Part shown: positions 9,074 through 17,518 of the stretch, piece after piece
Numbering within the stretch: position 1 is the stretch's first letter
Layout: every line of letters starts with the position of its first letter
Source: an uncultured Alphaproteobacteria bacterium
GTDB lineage: Bacteria > Pseudomonadota > Alphaproteobacteria > Caulobacterales > Caulobacteraceae
Assembly (NCBI GenBank): GCA_903822175.1
Contig: CAIJOB010000032.1
Location: 1-64,000 of the forward strand
DNA length: 64,000 bases
Reading direction: 5' to 3'
Made by a program: the position numbers and the translations under genes
Notes under the pieces: generated by a model
The model's database searches: none
What the model was told of the DNA's origin: nothing
Seen by the model: the letters and a program-made list of their open reading frames with translations, nothing else

Positions 9074-9631
9074 TCAGACGGCGGGCCGGCGCTCCAGCTG
9101 ATCGCGGATCGCCGCAAGCGAGGCGCGCATCAGGGCGGCATAGGCGGTGTCCAGGAAGACGCGGCGCATCAGCCAGCGGCCAAGCGGGCCCAGCGATCCC
9201 GGGAACATGTTGCTCCGTAGGCGGAAGGCATAGGTCCAGGCGATTTCCGTGCGCCCCGCGTCCAGCGCCTTGAAGACGAACTCGCCCAACGCATAGGCGA
9301 TCGGCTTGCCGGCCGCGGTGGAATAGTCCCAGACCTCGTAGCGGAAATGCTGGCCCGGCGCCGAGCCCAGCACCTGTTCGGTGGTCTGCGATCCGTCGGT
9401 CAGATGCACATGGCGCCGTTCGCCGACGCCGCCCCAGGGTCCGGGCGTCAGGAGCGTGACGCCGGTCACGCCCGGCAGCTGCTTGGTCACCGGGATCATC
9501 TCGGCGAGCGGCCCGGAAACCACATAGTCGAACACCGCGCCGGCCGGCCGGGCGACCACGATCCGCTCGGTCCGCGCGATGGTCGCGGCCTTCGGATCGA
9601 CGGCGGGCGGCGGGGCAAGCTCGGCTGTCAT
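9074..9631 (-). CDS. SRPBCC family protein (START-like fold)
   Basis: A 185-residue protein with the layout of polyketide cyclase/START-type SRPBCC proteins. It opens with a strand carrying IVVARPAGAVFDYVV, passes through VGERRHVHLTDGS, and ends in a long C-terminal helix (AALMRASLAAIRDQL). Such folds bind hydrophobic ligands; no ligand is indicated here. The ATG at 9631 gives a natural N-terminus; the frame stays open to 9664. It is transcribed alone, convergent with the preceding secreted protein. Confidence 0.75.
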   Translation of the reverse strand: MTAELAPPPAVDPKAATIARTERIVVARPAGAVFDYVVSGPLAEMIPVTKQLPGVTGVTLLTPGPWGGVGERRHVHLTDGSQTTEQVLGSAPGQHFRYEVWDYSTAAGKPIAYALGEFVFKALDAGRTEIAWTYAFRLRSNMFPGSLGPLGRWLMRRVFLDTAYAALMRASLAAIRDQLERRPAV

Positions 9632-9777
9632 GGGTGGCCTCTTAAGGGTGCGACAGAGCGCCACCCTAACCGAGCTTCGCCATGGCGGCGCGGCAAACCT
9701 GTCGGCGAATTAAGGTGACCTGCCCGCCGGCTTCGCCTTCCTTCTCAACATCTGTCCTGCTGGGAAGGACCCAACGA

Positions 9778-10935
9778 ATGACCAAGACCATCCTCGGCGC
9801 CCTTGCGGCCGCCGGTTTTCTGAGCCTGACCGCCGCGGCGGCCATCGCCGCACCGCCTGCGCCCCCGGCGCCGCCCGCACCCGTGGCTCCACCTGCGCCG
9901 CTGGCCCCTCCGAGCCACCATGTGACCATCGGCTTCGACCTGCCCTTCCACGGCGAGATTCCCGCCACCCTCGACTGGCGGATCGAGCCGCAGCGCAACA
10001 CCACCGAGGCCGCCGCCGGCGCCATCGAGTTCGAGCTCGGCTACACCAGTTTCATGAACTCGTCCTGGTGGGGCCGCGCGATCCAGCCCACGGAACTGCA
10101 AGGCCTCTCGCCGGCTCAGCTCTCGGGCCCCGGCGGCCAGGTGGCCTTCATCCTGCGCCGCGACGCCGGCGAGTTCCGCTGCCACGGCGCCACCAGCGAG
10201 GGCAAGGGCGTCGGGACCTGCACCTACGCGGCCAATCCGACCTTCGTCGCGGCGCTCGGCAGGCGCGGCGTCACCGGCGACCTGCCGGCCTTTGCGCAGT
10301 TCGAGCTCGCACTCGGCGACGTCGGCTTCAACTATCTCGATGAGCTGAAGCGCGGCGCCTACGCGACGCCCAGCGCGCCTGTGCTGGTCGAGGCGACCCA
10401 TCACGGGGTGGGCCTGCGCCACCTGACGGCGATCAACGCCACCGGCTACCGGTTCGGCACGCTGGACACCCTGATCCACCTGCACGACCACGGCGTCTCC
10501 GATCGCTACCTCACCGACCTGCACGCCTACGGCTACTCGGGCCTGAAGGCGGATGACCTGGTCCGCTTGCGCGACCATGGCGTCAGCTCAAGCTGGCTGA
10601 AGAGCCTGAAAGACGCCGGCTACACCGGCATCGCAACCGAACAGCTGATCAAGATGCGCGATCATGGCGTCAGCGCCGGCTTTGTCGCCGAGGTGCAGAT
10701 GGCCGGCTACCACATGAGCGGCGATGACCTGGCGCGCATGCGCGACCACGGCGTCTCCGGCGGCTTCATCAGCGAACTCCACGGCCTGGGCTACGACCGG
10801 CTCTCAGCGGACGACATCATCAAGCTGCGCGACCGCGGCATCAGCCCAGGCTTCATCCGCACCTCCAACCAGGGCGGCCAGCGCTTGTCGCCCGACGACC
10901 TGATCCGCCTGCGCGACAACGGCGGCCGTCGCTAG
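9778..10935 (+). CDS. Secreted protein with about six 28-29-residue LRDHGVS repeats
   Basis: A 385-residue exported protein. The ATG at 9778 gives a signal peptide ending near AIAAPP, followed by a Pro/Ala-rich linker. A beta-rich middle part (residues about 50-190) shares no motif I know. From about residue 200 there are five clear tandem units plus partial ones at each end, spaced 28-29 residues, each with the pattern DDLxRLRDHGVSxxFxxxLxxAGY. Such repeats also occur at the C-terminus of some BlaR1/M56-type peptidases, but no peptidase domain is present here. The function is unknown; a protein-interaction scaffold is plausible. Confidence 0.78.
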   Translation: MTKTILGALAAAGFLSLTAAAAIAAPPAPPAPPAPVAPPAPLAPPSHHVTIGFDLPFHGEIPATLDWRIEPQRNTTEAAAGAIEFELGYTSFMNSSWWGRAIQPTELQGLSPAQLSGPGGQVAFILRRDAGEFRCHGATSEGKGVGTCTYAANPTFVAALGRRGVTGDLPAFAQFELALGDVGFNYLDELKRGAYATPSAPVLVEATHHGVGLRHLTAINATGYRFGTLDTLIHLHDHGVSDRYLTDLHAYGYSGLKADDLVRLRDHGVSSSWLKSLKDAGYTGIATEQLIKMRDHGVSAGFVAEVQMAGYHMSGDDLARMRDHGVSGGFISELHGLGYDRLSADDIIKLRDRGISPGFIRTSNQGGQRLSPDDLIRLRDNGGRR

Positions 10936-10948
10936 GTCGGAGCTAAGT

Positions 10949-10972
10949 ACCTCCCCCGAAATCGGGGGAGGT
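10949..10972. terminator. Palindromic hairpin between convergent genes
   Basis: A perfect 10-bp stem (acctcccccg and its complement) with loop aaat lies in the 47-bp gap between the repeat-protein gene and the convergent PII gene. It can fold on either strand, so it may end both transcripts, although there is no clear T tract. It belongs to the same CCTCCCCC/CCTTCTCCC hairpin family seen at 36478 and 50920. Confidence 0.55.
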
Positions 10973-10982
10973 TCTAAGCCGA

Positions 10983-11327
10983 CTAGCCGGCGATCGCCGC
11001 GGCGTCGCGGTCGCCGGTGCGGATGCGCAGGGCGCTTTCCAGGTCCATCACGAAGACCTTGCCGTCGCCGATCTTGACGGTGTTGGCGGCCCGGGTGATG
11101 GCCTCGACCACAGCCTCCACCGCGTCGGTGGGGACGGCGATCTCCAGCTTCACCTTGGGCAGGAGTTTCACCTCGTATTCCGCGCCCCGGTAGACCTCGG
11201 TCTTACCCCGCTGGCGGCCATAGCCGCGCACCTCGGTGACGGTCATGCCCGAAGCGCCGGCCTCGGTGACGGCGTCGAGCACCGCGTCGAGGCGGCTCGG
11301 CTTGATGACCGCGACGATCATCTTCAT
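10983..11327 (-). CDS. P-II family nitrogen regulatory protein
   Basis: Small trimeric signalling protein that senses 2-oxoglutarate and ATP/ADP and relays nitrogen status. The 114-residue length, the N-terminal MIVAVIKP, the T-loop with Tyr51 (YRGAEY, the uridylylation site) and the C-terminal GKVFVMDLESALRIRTG are all PII hallmarks. GlnB and GlnK cannot be told apart safely: neither glnA nor amtB is next to it. It is the second gene of an operon with a methyltransferase (4-bp overlap), an unusual context for a PII gene. Confidence 0.93.
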   Translation of the reverse strand: MKMIVAVIKPSRLDAVLDAVTEAGASGMTVTEVRGYGRQRGKTEVYRGAEYEVKLLPKVKLEIAVPTDAVEAVVEAITRAANTVKIGDGKVFVMDLESALRIRTGDRDAAAIAG

Positions 11328-12151
11328 GGCGCAGCCTTTCGGTTTGCAGCGCCCGAAGCGCTGAGATTTGTGACGCTAAGGCCTTCGCCGCCCGCCTCCA
11401 AGAGCCCGCGAGGGCCAGACGCCCCGTCTGCCCGCGAAACGGGCGCCGGCGCCAGCAGCGGCCGCGCCCGGCGAACCCGCTGCGCGTGGCCGCGCGGCTT
11501 GACCGCGAAGGTCTGTTTGACCGCCTCCATCAGCAGCAATCCCGCAAATCCTGGCCACAGGCGCGACCCGGTCTGCTCGAACCCCTCAGCCCAGCCGGCC
11601 ATCCAGTTCAGCGGCGGCACATAGAGCGCCCGGGTCCAGCCGGACGGCTCCAGTTCCGCCTCGCGCAGCAGCTCGGCGAGCTGGCCTCGGCTATAGGGAC
11701 GGCCATGGCCGAAGGGGGTGCGCTCAGTATTGGCCCACAGGCCGTTGCGCGCGGTCACCGCCACCACCACCCGGCCGGACGGCGCCAACACCCGCCAGAC
11801 CTCGCGCAGGAAGGCCAGTGGGTCAGGGCTCTCCTCGATGCCGTGGACGATCAGGATGCGGTCGAACAGCGCGTTGGGGAACGGCAGGCTGTCCTCGCCG
11901 ACCAGAGTGGTCAGGTTGCGCTCGCCGCCCGGCCAGATCTCGACGCCCTGCTGGGCCGGCATGGCGCCGACCACGCGCCGCGCGGCATGGCGGGTGGTGG
12001 CCACGAAAGGCGTCGCGTAGCCGAGCGCCAGCACGTCCAGGCCCCGCGCGTCGCCCCAGGCCTCGATCACCTTGCGGCCGACCATGGCCCGCGCCGCCCG
12101 GCCGAGGTCGGAGGCGTAGAACTGCCGAAGGTCCAGGACGTCGCGACGCAT
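11324..12151 (-). CDS. Class I SAM-dependent methyltransferase
   Basis: A 275-residue methyltransferase of the type-11 kind. The SAM-binding loop is degenerate (DVLALGYATPFV). Acidic motif II lies in FDRILIVHGIEESPDP, and VWRVLAPSGRVVVAV is a typical post-motif strand. The C-terminus is basic and then Ala/Gly rich. It is divergent from gloB, an arrangement I associate with alphaproteobacteria, and overlaps the PII gene by 4 bp. The substrate is unknown. Confidence 0.82.
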   Translation of the reverse strand: MRRDVLDLRQFYASDLGRAARAMVGRKVIEAWGDARGLDVLALGYATPFVATTRHAARRVVGAMPAQQGVEIWPGGERNLTTLVGEDSLPFPNALFDRILIVHGIEESPDPLAFLREVWRVLAPSGRVVVAVTARNGLWANTERTPFGHGRPYSRGQLAELLREAELEPSGWTRALYVPPLNWMAGWAEGFEQTGSRLWPGFAGLLLMEAVKQTFAVKPRGHAQRVRRARPLLAPAPVSRADGASGPRGLLEAGGEGLSVTNLSASGAANRKAAP

Positions 12152-12236
12152 GGGGCGATGGCTATGCTCGACTAAGGCCTTGCGCCAGCCTAGATCGCGT
12201 CGCCTGAGTCTGTCGCGTTCGTACGGAGGTCCGCCG

Positions 12237-12998
12237 ATGCCGCTTATCGTCCATCAATTCCCCTGCCTTGAGGATAACTACGGCTTCCTGGCTCTGGACG
12301 AGGCCTCGGGCCTGGCCGCCTGCATCGACACGCCGGAGGCCGGCGCGATCCTGCGGGAGCTGAAAAAGCTCGGCTGGAAGCTCGACCTGATCCTCAACAC
12401 CCACTGGCACCCCGACCACGCCGGCGGCAACGCTGAGATCCAGAAGGCCACCGGCTGCACCATCGTGGGCCCCGCCGAGGTGACCAAGCTGACGCCCATC
12501 GACCGCGAAGTGAGCGGCGGCGACACGGTGATGCTGGGCGAAACCCGCTTCGAGGTGATCGAGAGCGGTGGCCATACGCTGGGCCACATCGCCTATTTCG
12601 ATGCCGCCGATCATGTGGCCTTCGTCGGCGACACCCTGTTCGCGCTCGGCTGCGGGCGCCTGTTCGAAGGCACGCCGGAGCAGATGTGGGGCAGCCTGCA
12701 GCGGCTGGCCGCCCTTCCCGACGACACCCGCGTCTACTGCGCCCACGAATACACCGCGTCCAACGCCCGCTTCGCGCTCTCGGTGGACGATGGCCCGGCG
12801 CTGAAGGCCCGCGCCGAACAGATCTTCGCTATGCGCGAGCGCGGCGAGCCGACCGTGCCGACCACCATCGGCCTGGAAAAGGCGACCAACCCCTTCCTGC
12901 GCGCGCCGGTACTGGCGGATCGGGTCGGGGCGTCAGGTGAGCCGGACTTCAAGGCCTTCGGTGCCGTGCGCGCCGCCAAGGACGTCTTCAAGGGTTAG
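12237..12998 (+). CDS. gloB: Hydroxyacylglutathione hydrolase (glyoxalase II)
   Basis: Cytosolic metallo-beta-lactamase-fold enzyme that hydrolyses S-D-lactoylglutathione to D-lactate and glutathione, completing methylglyoxal detoxification. The binuclear metal motif is NTHWHPDHAGG; the later ligands lie in GGHTLGHIAYF, FVGDTLFALGCGRLFEG and YCAHEYTASNARFA. I start at the ATG at 12237, which has ggaggt seven bases upstream; the frame is open earlier but is not coding. At 253 residues it is normal length. It shares TTAG with the convergent DUF4908 gene. Confidence 0.95.
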   Translation: MPLIVHQFPCLEDNYGFLALDEASGLAACIDTPEAGAILRELKKLGWKLDLILNTHWHPDHAGGNAEIQKATGCTIVGPAEVTKLTPIDREVSGGDTVMLGETRFEVIESGGHTLGHIAYFDAADHVAFVGDTLFALGCGRLFEGTPEQMWGSLQRLAALPDDTRVYCAHEYTASNARFALSVDDGPALKARAEQIFAMRERGEPTVPTTIGLEKATNPFLRAPVLADRVGASGEPDFKAFGAVRAAKDVFKG

Positions 12999-13801
12999 TG
13001 GAAGCCCTGGGTGACCCGCACGATCAGGTCAGAGGAAGGACGTCCCGCAAGGCCCTGCGGCGGCGCCACGGTCACCTGCAGCGTGCCCTGGGTCACCTGA
13101 ACCGAGGCCTTGGGCCCCTCGAGCAGCTGCACCTTCAGAATCCGGTCGAGGATCTTGTGGGCGTCCGAGCGCTTGGTGATCCGCACCACCGCCTCGCTGG
13201 TGACCATGGCCGCGTCGGCGATCAGCGGCGCGGAGGTGGGCGTCGCCTCGGCGTAGAAGGGGATCAGCCGGCGCGCGGCGTGGCTGGCGCGGGCGCTGGC
13301 CTGCTCGAGCCGTTCCAGCAGCGGCTGCGGGCCCATGATCGCCAGCTTCAACGGCGCGGCGGGACCGGCGAGCGCGGCGGCCTCGCCGTCCGGCCGATGG
13401 TCGGTGAAGATGGTGATCCCGCCCAGGCGGGTGGCGCGCAGCACCGGCTCGCCCAGGTCGTTCTTGTAGATGGTGTCGCCGCGCGGCGCCTGTTGCGCCG
13501 ACAGCGCCCAGACCTCGAAGCTGCCGTCGAACTTGAGCAGCGGCTTGGGGCCCGTGCGGTCGAGCACGAAGACGTCGCCGTCCTCGGAGATGTAGCGGGC
13601 GATCGGCGGGGCGGAGAAATCGCGTCCGTCCTTCGAATGGCGGCCGAACAGGCTCTCGCCGAGGCTGCCCAAGGGGCCCGCCGCCGCGGGTTGGGCCACG
13701 CCCAGCCCAACGGCCAGCCCGAGGGCGCAGATCGCCAACGAACCCGTCGCGGACCGCGTCCCCAAATCCGTCCGTAAATGAGCCCGTGGCTTGGCCGTCA
13801 T
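12995..13801 (-). CDS. DUF4908 domain-containing exported protein
   Basis: A protein of about 268 residues with a signal peptide (core AICALGLAVGLGVA, site near AAAGP). The body, with ARYISEDGDVFVLDRTG and the middle block GDTIYKNDLGEPVLRATRLGGITIFTDHRP, fits the DUF4908 family that I know mainly from Caulobacterales. No catalytic motif is apparent. I start at the ATG at 13801; the frame extends to 13900 without a signal peptide at that end. It converges on gloB with a 4-bp stop overlap. Confidence 0.78.
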   Translation of the reverse strand: MTAKPRAHLRTDLGTRSATGSLAICALGLAVGLGVAQPAAAGPLGSLGESLFGRHSKDGRDFSAPPIARYISEDGDVFVLDRTGPKPLLKFDGSFEVWALSAQQAPRGDTIYKNDLGEPVLRATRLGGITIFTDHRPDGEAAALAGPAAPLKLAIMGPQPLLERLEQASARASHAARRLIPFYAEATPTSAPLIADAAMVTSEAVVRITKRSDAHKILDRILKVQLLEGPKASVQVTQGTLQVTVAPPQGLAGRPSSDLIVRVTQGFH

Positions 13802-13874
13802 GACACCTAAGGGCATGCCCAGGGCGTGTGGCGCTTTTTGGACCGGGGCAAGGTCATCACCGGACAGCTTGGCC

Positions 13875-14600
13875 TTAGCCGACGAGGTACTGTCCGCCAT
13901 TCAGCGATAGTGTCGTTCCGGTCACATATCCGGCCCGCTCCCCGGCCAGGAAGGCGACCATGTCGGCGATCTCGTCGCCGCGGCCGAGCCTGCCCACCGG
14001 AATCTGCCCGATGATCGCTTCCAGCACCTTTTCCGGCACCGCCTGGACCATCTCGGTGTCGATGTAGCCCGGCGCGATGACGTTCACCGTGACGCCCTTC
14101 TTGGCGTTCTCGAGCGCGAGGGCCTTGGAGAAGCCGATCATGCCCGCCTTGGCGGCGGAATAGTTGGTCTGGCCGACCTGACCCTTCTGGCCGTTGATCG
14201 AGGAGATGTTGATGATCCGGCCCCACTCGCGCTCGCGCATGCCCTCGATCACCTGGCGGGTCATGTTGAACAGCGAATCCATGTTCACCCGGATCACCTC
14301 GCTCCACTGCTCGGAGTTCATCCGGTGGAAGACGCCGTCGCGGGTGATGCCGGCGTTGTTGACCAGGATGTCGATGGGGCCAAGCTCGGCCTCGACCGCC
14401 TGAACCGCGCGCTGGCAGTCGGAGAAGTTGCCGACATTGCCCTTGATGACCATGGCGCCGGTTTCGCTCTTCAGAGCCTCGGCGGCGGCGTCATTGCCGG
14501 AATAGCCGGCGGCGACCTTGATCCCGTCGGCGGTCAGCCGCTAGACGATCGCCCGTCCAATGCCACGGGTGCCACCCGTGACCAGCGCTACTCTGGCCAT
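13875..14600 (-). pseudogene. phaB: Acetoacetyl-CoA reductase interrupted by an in-frame TAG
   Basis: NADPH-dependent short-chain dehydrogenase that reduces acetoacetyl-CoA to (R)-3-hydroxybutyryl-CoA for polyhydroxybutyrate synthesis. The frame from the ATG at 14600 starts [19 protein letters not shown], a perfect cofactor loop, then meets TAG at codon 20 (14541-14543). It continues in the same frame for 221 more codons with [11 protein letters not shown], the Ser/Tyr/Lys active site (SSINGQ, YSAAKAG) and PGYIDTEMV. Everything except this one codon looks intact. One base change from CAG or GAG would explain it. A restart at the internal ATG (14453) would lack the NADPH loop. It lies 62 bp downstream of phaA. 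Confidence 0.88.
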
Positions 14601-14662
14601 GCATTCACTCTCCCATTTGAACGGCGCCGGTTGGTCCGGCGCTCGTTTCTCCCAAACTCAGA

Positions 14663-15838
14663 TCAAACCTTTTCGACGCACATCGCCACGCCCATGCCGC
14701 CGCCGACGCACAGCGTGGCGAGGCCCTTCTTGGCGTCGGTGCGGTTCATCTCGTGCAGCAGGGTGGTCAGGATCCGCGCGCCGGACGCGCCGATCGGATG
14801 GCCGATGGCGATCGCCCCGCCGTTGACGTTGACCTTGGCCGGATCGAGGCCCAGGTCGCGCACCACGCAGATCGACTGCGCCGCGAAGGCCTCGTTGGAT
14901 TCGATCAGGTCGAGGTCGGCGACCGACCAGCCGGCCCGCTCCAGCGCCTTGCGGCTGGCCGGGATCGGACCCGTGCCCATGATCTCCGGATCGACGCCGG
15001 CGTTGGCCCAGGAAGCGATGCGGGCCAGCGGCTTCAGGCCCCGCTTCTTGGCCTCGTCCGCGCTCATCAGCACCAGGGCGGCGGCGCCATCGTTCAGACC
15101 CGACGCATTGGCCGCGGTGACCGAGCCTTCCTTGTTGAAGGCGGGCCGCAGCGCCGCCATGGCCTCAAGCGTCGCGCCATGGCGGATGTACTCGTCCTGA
15201 TCCACGACGGTGTCGCCCTTGCGGCCCTTGATGGTGACGGGCGCGATTTCGCCGGCGAAACGCCCGGCTTTCTGAGCCGCCTCGGCCTTGTTCTGCGAGG
15301 CGACGGCGAACTTGTCCTGGTCCTCGCGGGTGATCTGCCACCGCGCGGCAATGTTCTCGGCCGTCTGGCCCATGTGATAGCCGTGGAAGGCGTCCCACAG
15401 GCCGTCCTTGATCATGGTGTCGATCAGCGCCAGGTCGCCCATCTTCTGGCCGCCGCGCAGGTTCTGAGCGTGCGGCGACTGGCTCATGCTTTCCTGGCCG
15501 CCGGCGATCACGATGTCGGCCGAGCCGTCCATGATCTGTTGCGCACCCAGCGCCACCGCTCGCAGGCCCGAACCGCAGAGCTGGTTGAGGCTCCAGGCGG
15601 GACTTTCCACCGGGATGCCGGCGTTGACCGAAGCCTGGCGGGCCGGACCCTGGCCGGCGCCGGCCTGCAGCACCTGGCCCAGCACCACCTCGTCCACGTC
15701 GGCGGCGGTGATCCCGGCGCGCTCGATGGCCGCCAGGATCGCGATCCTGCCCAGTTCGTGCGCGGGCAGGCTGGCCAGCGCGCCGTTGAAGGAGCCCACC
15801 GGGGTGCGGGCGGCGGAAACGATGACGATGTCGGTCAT
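14663..15838 (-). CDS. phaA: Acetyl-CoA acetyltransferase (beta-ketothiolase)
   Basis: Thiolase that condenses two acetyl-CoA into acetoacetyl-CoA, the first step of polyhydroxybutyrate synthesis. Full length at 391 residues. The nucleophile Cys88 lies in [10 protein letters not shown]; the catalytic His is in [17 protein letters not shown] and the second Cys in CVGGGMG at the C-terminus. It is the first gene of the phaA-phaB pair and is divergent from the regulator phaR, whose probable operator lies in the shared upstream region. Confidence 0.95.
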   Translation of the reverse strand: MTDIVIVSAARTPVGSFNGALASLPAHELGRIAILAAIERAGITAADVDEVVLGQVLQAGAGQGPARQASVNAGIPVESPAWSLNQLCGSGLRAVALGAQQIMDGSADIVIAGGQESMSQSPHAQNLRGGQKMGDLALIDTMIKDGLWDAFHGYHMGQTAENIAARWQITREDQDKFAVASQNKAEAAQKAGRFAGEIAPVTIKGRKGDTVVDQDEYIRHGATLEAMAALRPAFNKEGSVTAANASGLNDGAAALVLMSADEAKKRGLKPLARIASWANAGVDPEIMGTGPIPASRKALERAGWSVADLDLIESNEAFAAQSICVVRDLGLDPAKVNVNGGAIAIGHPIGASGARILTTLLHEMNRTDAKKGLATLCVGGGMGVAMCVEKV

Positions 15839-15984
15839 GGCCTTTGGTTCCTTGGGCGCTGGTTCCTTGACGACGTAAGAAGCGGCCCTTGTTCATCTAT
15901 TGGGACGGACAGGGAATTCTGCAAGCGCCTGTCGCGTCGCGGCGTCATTTCGGCCTGTTTGCCAATCGCCTCGCATGCGCGATA

Positions 15985-15995
15985 CTGCAGTGCAG
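15985..15995. promoter_or_regulatory. Probable PhaR operator (CTGC-N3-GCAG)
   Basis: In the 216-bp divergent region between phaA and phaR the sequence ctgcagtgcag matches exactly the CTGC-N3/4-GCAG consensus described for PhaR of Paracoccus denitrificans. It lies about 60 bp before the phaR start, well placed for autorepression, and may also act on phaA. The match is read directly from sequence; binding is inferred. Confidence 0.6.
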
Positions 15996-16054
15996 AAACT
16001 GTCGGTTCGCGGTCCCGAATGCAAAAGGGGAGCGGACCCGAATAAGGGTATGGG

Positions 16055-16690
16055 ATGGCCGATACGGAAGGGACCGCCGCCCCCGGCGAGCGCGTCGTCA
16101 TCAAGAAGTACGCCAACCGGCGGCTCTACAACACCGCGTCGTCCAGCTACGTCACCCTCGAACACCTCTCCGAGATGGTGAAGCAGAACGTCGACTTCGT
16201 GGTCTATGACGCCAAGACCAACGAGGACATCACCCGCTCGGTCCTCACCCAGATCATCTTCGAGGAAGAGAGCCAGCAGGGCCAAAGCCTGCTGCCGATC
16301 CAGTTCCTGCGGCAGCTGATCGGCTTCTACGGCAACTCCATGCAGGCCTTCCTGCCCTCCTACCTTGAACTGTCGCTGGCCAGCTTCACCCAGCAGCAGG
16401 AACGGATGCGGACCCAGTTCACGAGCCTCGGCCACACGCCCGGCGGCACGGTCTTCGACGAACAGGTGCGCCAGAACCTCGCCCTCTTCGACCGGGCGAT
16501 GAAGATGTTCTCGCCGTTCGCCTATGCGAAGTCGGACGAGCCGGCGCCCGCGCCGCCCGCGCCCAAGGCCGAGGCGCCGCCGCCCGCCGCCGCGGCTACG
16601 GCCAGCGCATCCGACGAAGCCCTCGTGGCGTTACGCAAGCAGATGGAAGACATGCAGGCGCAGATTGAGAAGCTCGCCGGCAAGCGTTAA
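16055..16690 (+). CDS. phaR: Polyhydroxyalkanoate synthesis repressor PhaR
   Basis: DNA-binding regulator that represses phasin and other PHB genes and is released by binding polymer granules. The N-terminal DNA/PHB accumulation regulator domain is unmistakable (VVIKKYANRRLYNTASSSYVT, then the block with LTQIIFEEE). A second PHB-accumulation domain follows, then an Ala/Pro-rich linker and a short C-terminal coiled coil (LRKQMEDMQAQIEKLAG). At 211 residues it is typical. A consensus operator upstream suggests autoregulation. Confidence 0.95.
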   Translation: MADTEGTAAPGERVVIKKYANRRLYNTASSSYVTLEHLSEMVKQNVDFVVYDAKTNEDITRSVLTQIIFEEESQQGQSLLPIQFLRQLIGFYGNSMQAFLPSYLELSLASFTQQQERMRTQFTSLGHTPGGTVFDEQVRQNLALFDRAMKMFSPFAYAKSDEPAPAPPAPKAEAPPPAAAATASASDEALVALRKQMEDMQAQIEKLAGKR

Positions 16691-16735
16691 CCTCTCGGTA
16701 AGAGTTGGCCCGAGTCCTGCACGGATAGTCGCACC

Positions 16736-17065
16736 ATGACGTTCTCCGTCGATCCGCTTCGCAGATCCCCAGGCGTCCGCCGCAGCCGCAAGGCGCAGGA
16801 TGAGACAGACCGTGCCGATTTGACGCAGGAGACGGAAGGCAGCCTTCTGCCCGTCCCGGTCGGACCGGTCCGCACCATTTCCTCCGGCAGCCCACGCGTC
16901 GCCGGCGCCTCGGCCATCGACGCCCAGGTAATGGGCGAGCGCCGGGGCCTGCGCGCCGGCTTCGACATCCACGGTCAGGCCGCCGGCAGCTATAACCGCA
17001 CCGAATGGTCCGGCTCCTACGACCGCCGCGCGCCCAAGGGCCGCACGGCGCGCACGGCGATCTAG
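16736..17065 (+). CDS. Conserved-looking hypothetical protein, 109 residues
   Basis: Not recognised. The protein is rich in Arg, Ser, Gly and Asp and has no membrane segment or signal peptide. The second half (GERRGLRAGFDIHGQAAGSYNRTEW) reads like a structured module, whereas the first half looks disordered. It follows phaR after 45 bp, possibly in the same transcript, and its TAG is shared (CTAG, 17062-17065) with the convergent gene, which supports both being real. Confidence 0.62.
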   Translation: MTFSVDPLRRSPGVRRSRKAQDETDRADLTQETEGSLLPVPVGPVRTISSGSPRVAGASAIDAQVMGERRGLRAGFDIHGQAAGSYNRTEWSGSYDRRAPKGRTARTAI

Positions 17066-17379
17066 CCTCCGCGCAACCGCGCGACTTCAGCTTCCAGAGC
17101 CGCCACCCGCCGTTCCAGCGCCGCGATCCGCGCGTCCGCATCCCCGGCCTGCCCCGGAACCGGCGTCGAGATCCCCGCCCGCGACGCCACCTCGGCAGGC
17201 TCTGCGCCCAGCAGCTCGGCAAAGATCGCCACCTCGGCGGCGGAAATTTCCCTCTGATCCTTGAAAACCAACGCCAGGTCCGCGCCGCTTAGGCCCGCCA
17301 CAGCCGCCATCGCGTCTCGCGAAAGCCCCCGCTCGCCGAGGCGGGCGTCGAACCAGGCGGCGTCGAAGAAGAGGGCCAT
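17062..17379 (-). CDS. Small HTH-like protein with C-terminal coiled coil
   Basis: A 105-residue protein. The first 65 residues resemble a helix-turn-helix of the XRE/Cro type (RLGERGLSRDAMAAVAGLSGADLALVFKDQREIS). After a short linker, the end is a regular coiled coil of heptads (ARIAALERRVAALEAEVARL), suggesting a dimer. It could be a small DNA-binding regulator, but DNA binding is inferred only from the helical pattern. It converges on the preceding hypothetical gene with shared CTAG stops. Confidence 0.65.
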   Translation of the reverse strand: MALFFDAAWFDARLGERGLSRDAMAAVAGLSGADLALVFKDQREISAAEVAIFAELLGAEPAEVASRAGISTPVPGQAGDADARIAALERRVAALEAEVARLRGG

Positions 17380-17449
17380 CGGCCGAGCGTCCCGTCTGGC
17401 GCGGGTCTTGCTTAACCACGCCTAAGGATTTCGACCACGGGCGGGCCTC

Positions 17450-17518
17450 ATGCTGCAAGTTCTCCAGCGGATCATCGACGTTTCGGTCGTCGCCCTGATC
17501 CTGACGGCCCTGACCTAG
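17450..17518 (+). CDS. Possible 22-residue hydrophobic small protein
   Basis: An ATG at 17450 opens a 22-codon frame, MLQVLQRIIDVSVVALILTALT, ending in TAG. After a short amphipathic N-terminus it is a hydrophobic stretch that could span or dip into a membrane. Its stop forms a CTAG overlap with the convergent glycosyltransferase gene, as several real convergent pairs in this window do. It is otherwise unsupported and could be chance. Confidence 0.35.
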   Translation: MLQVLQRIIDVSVVALILTALT

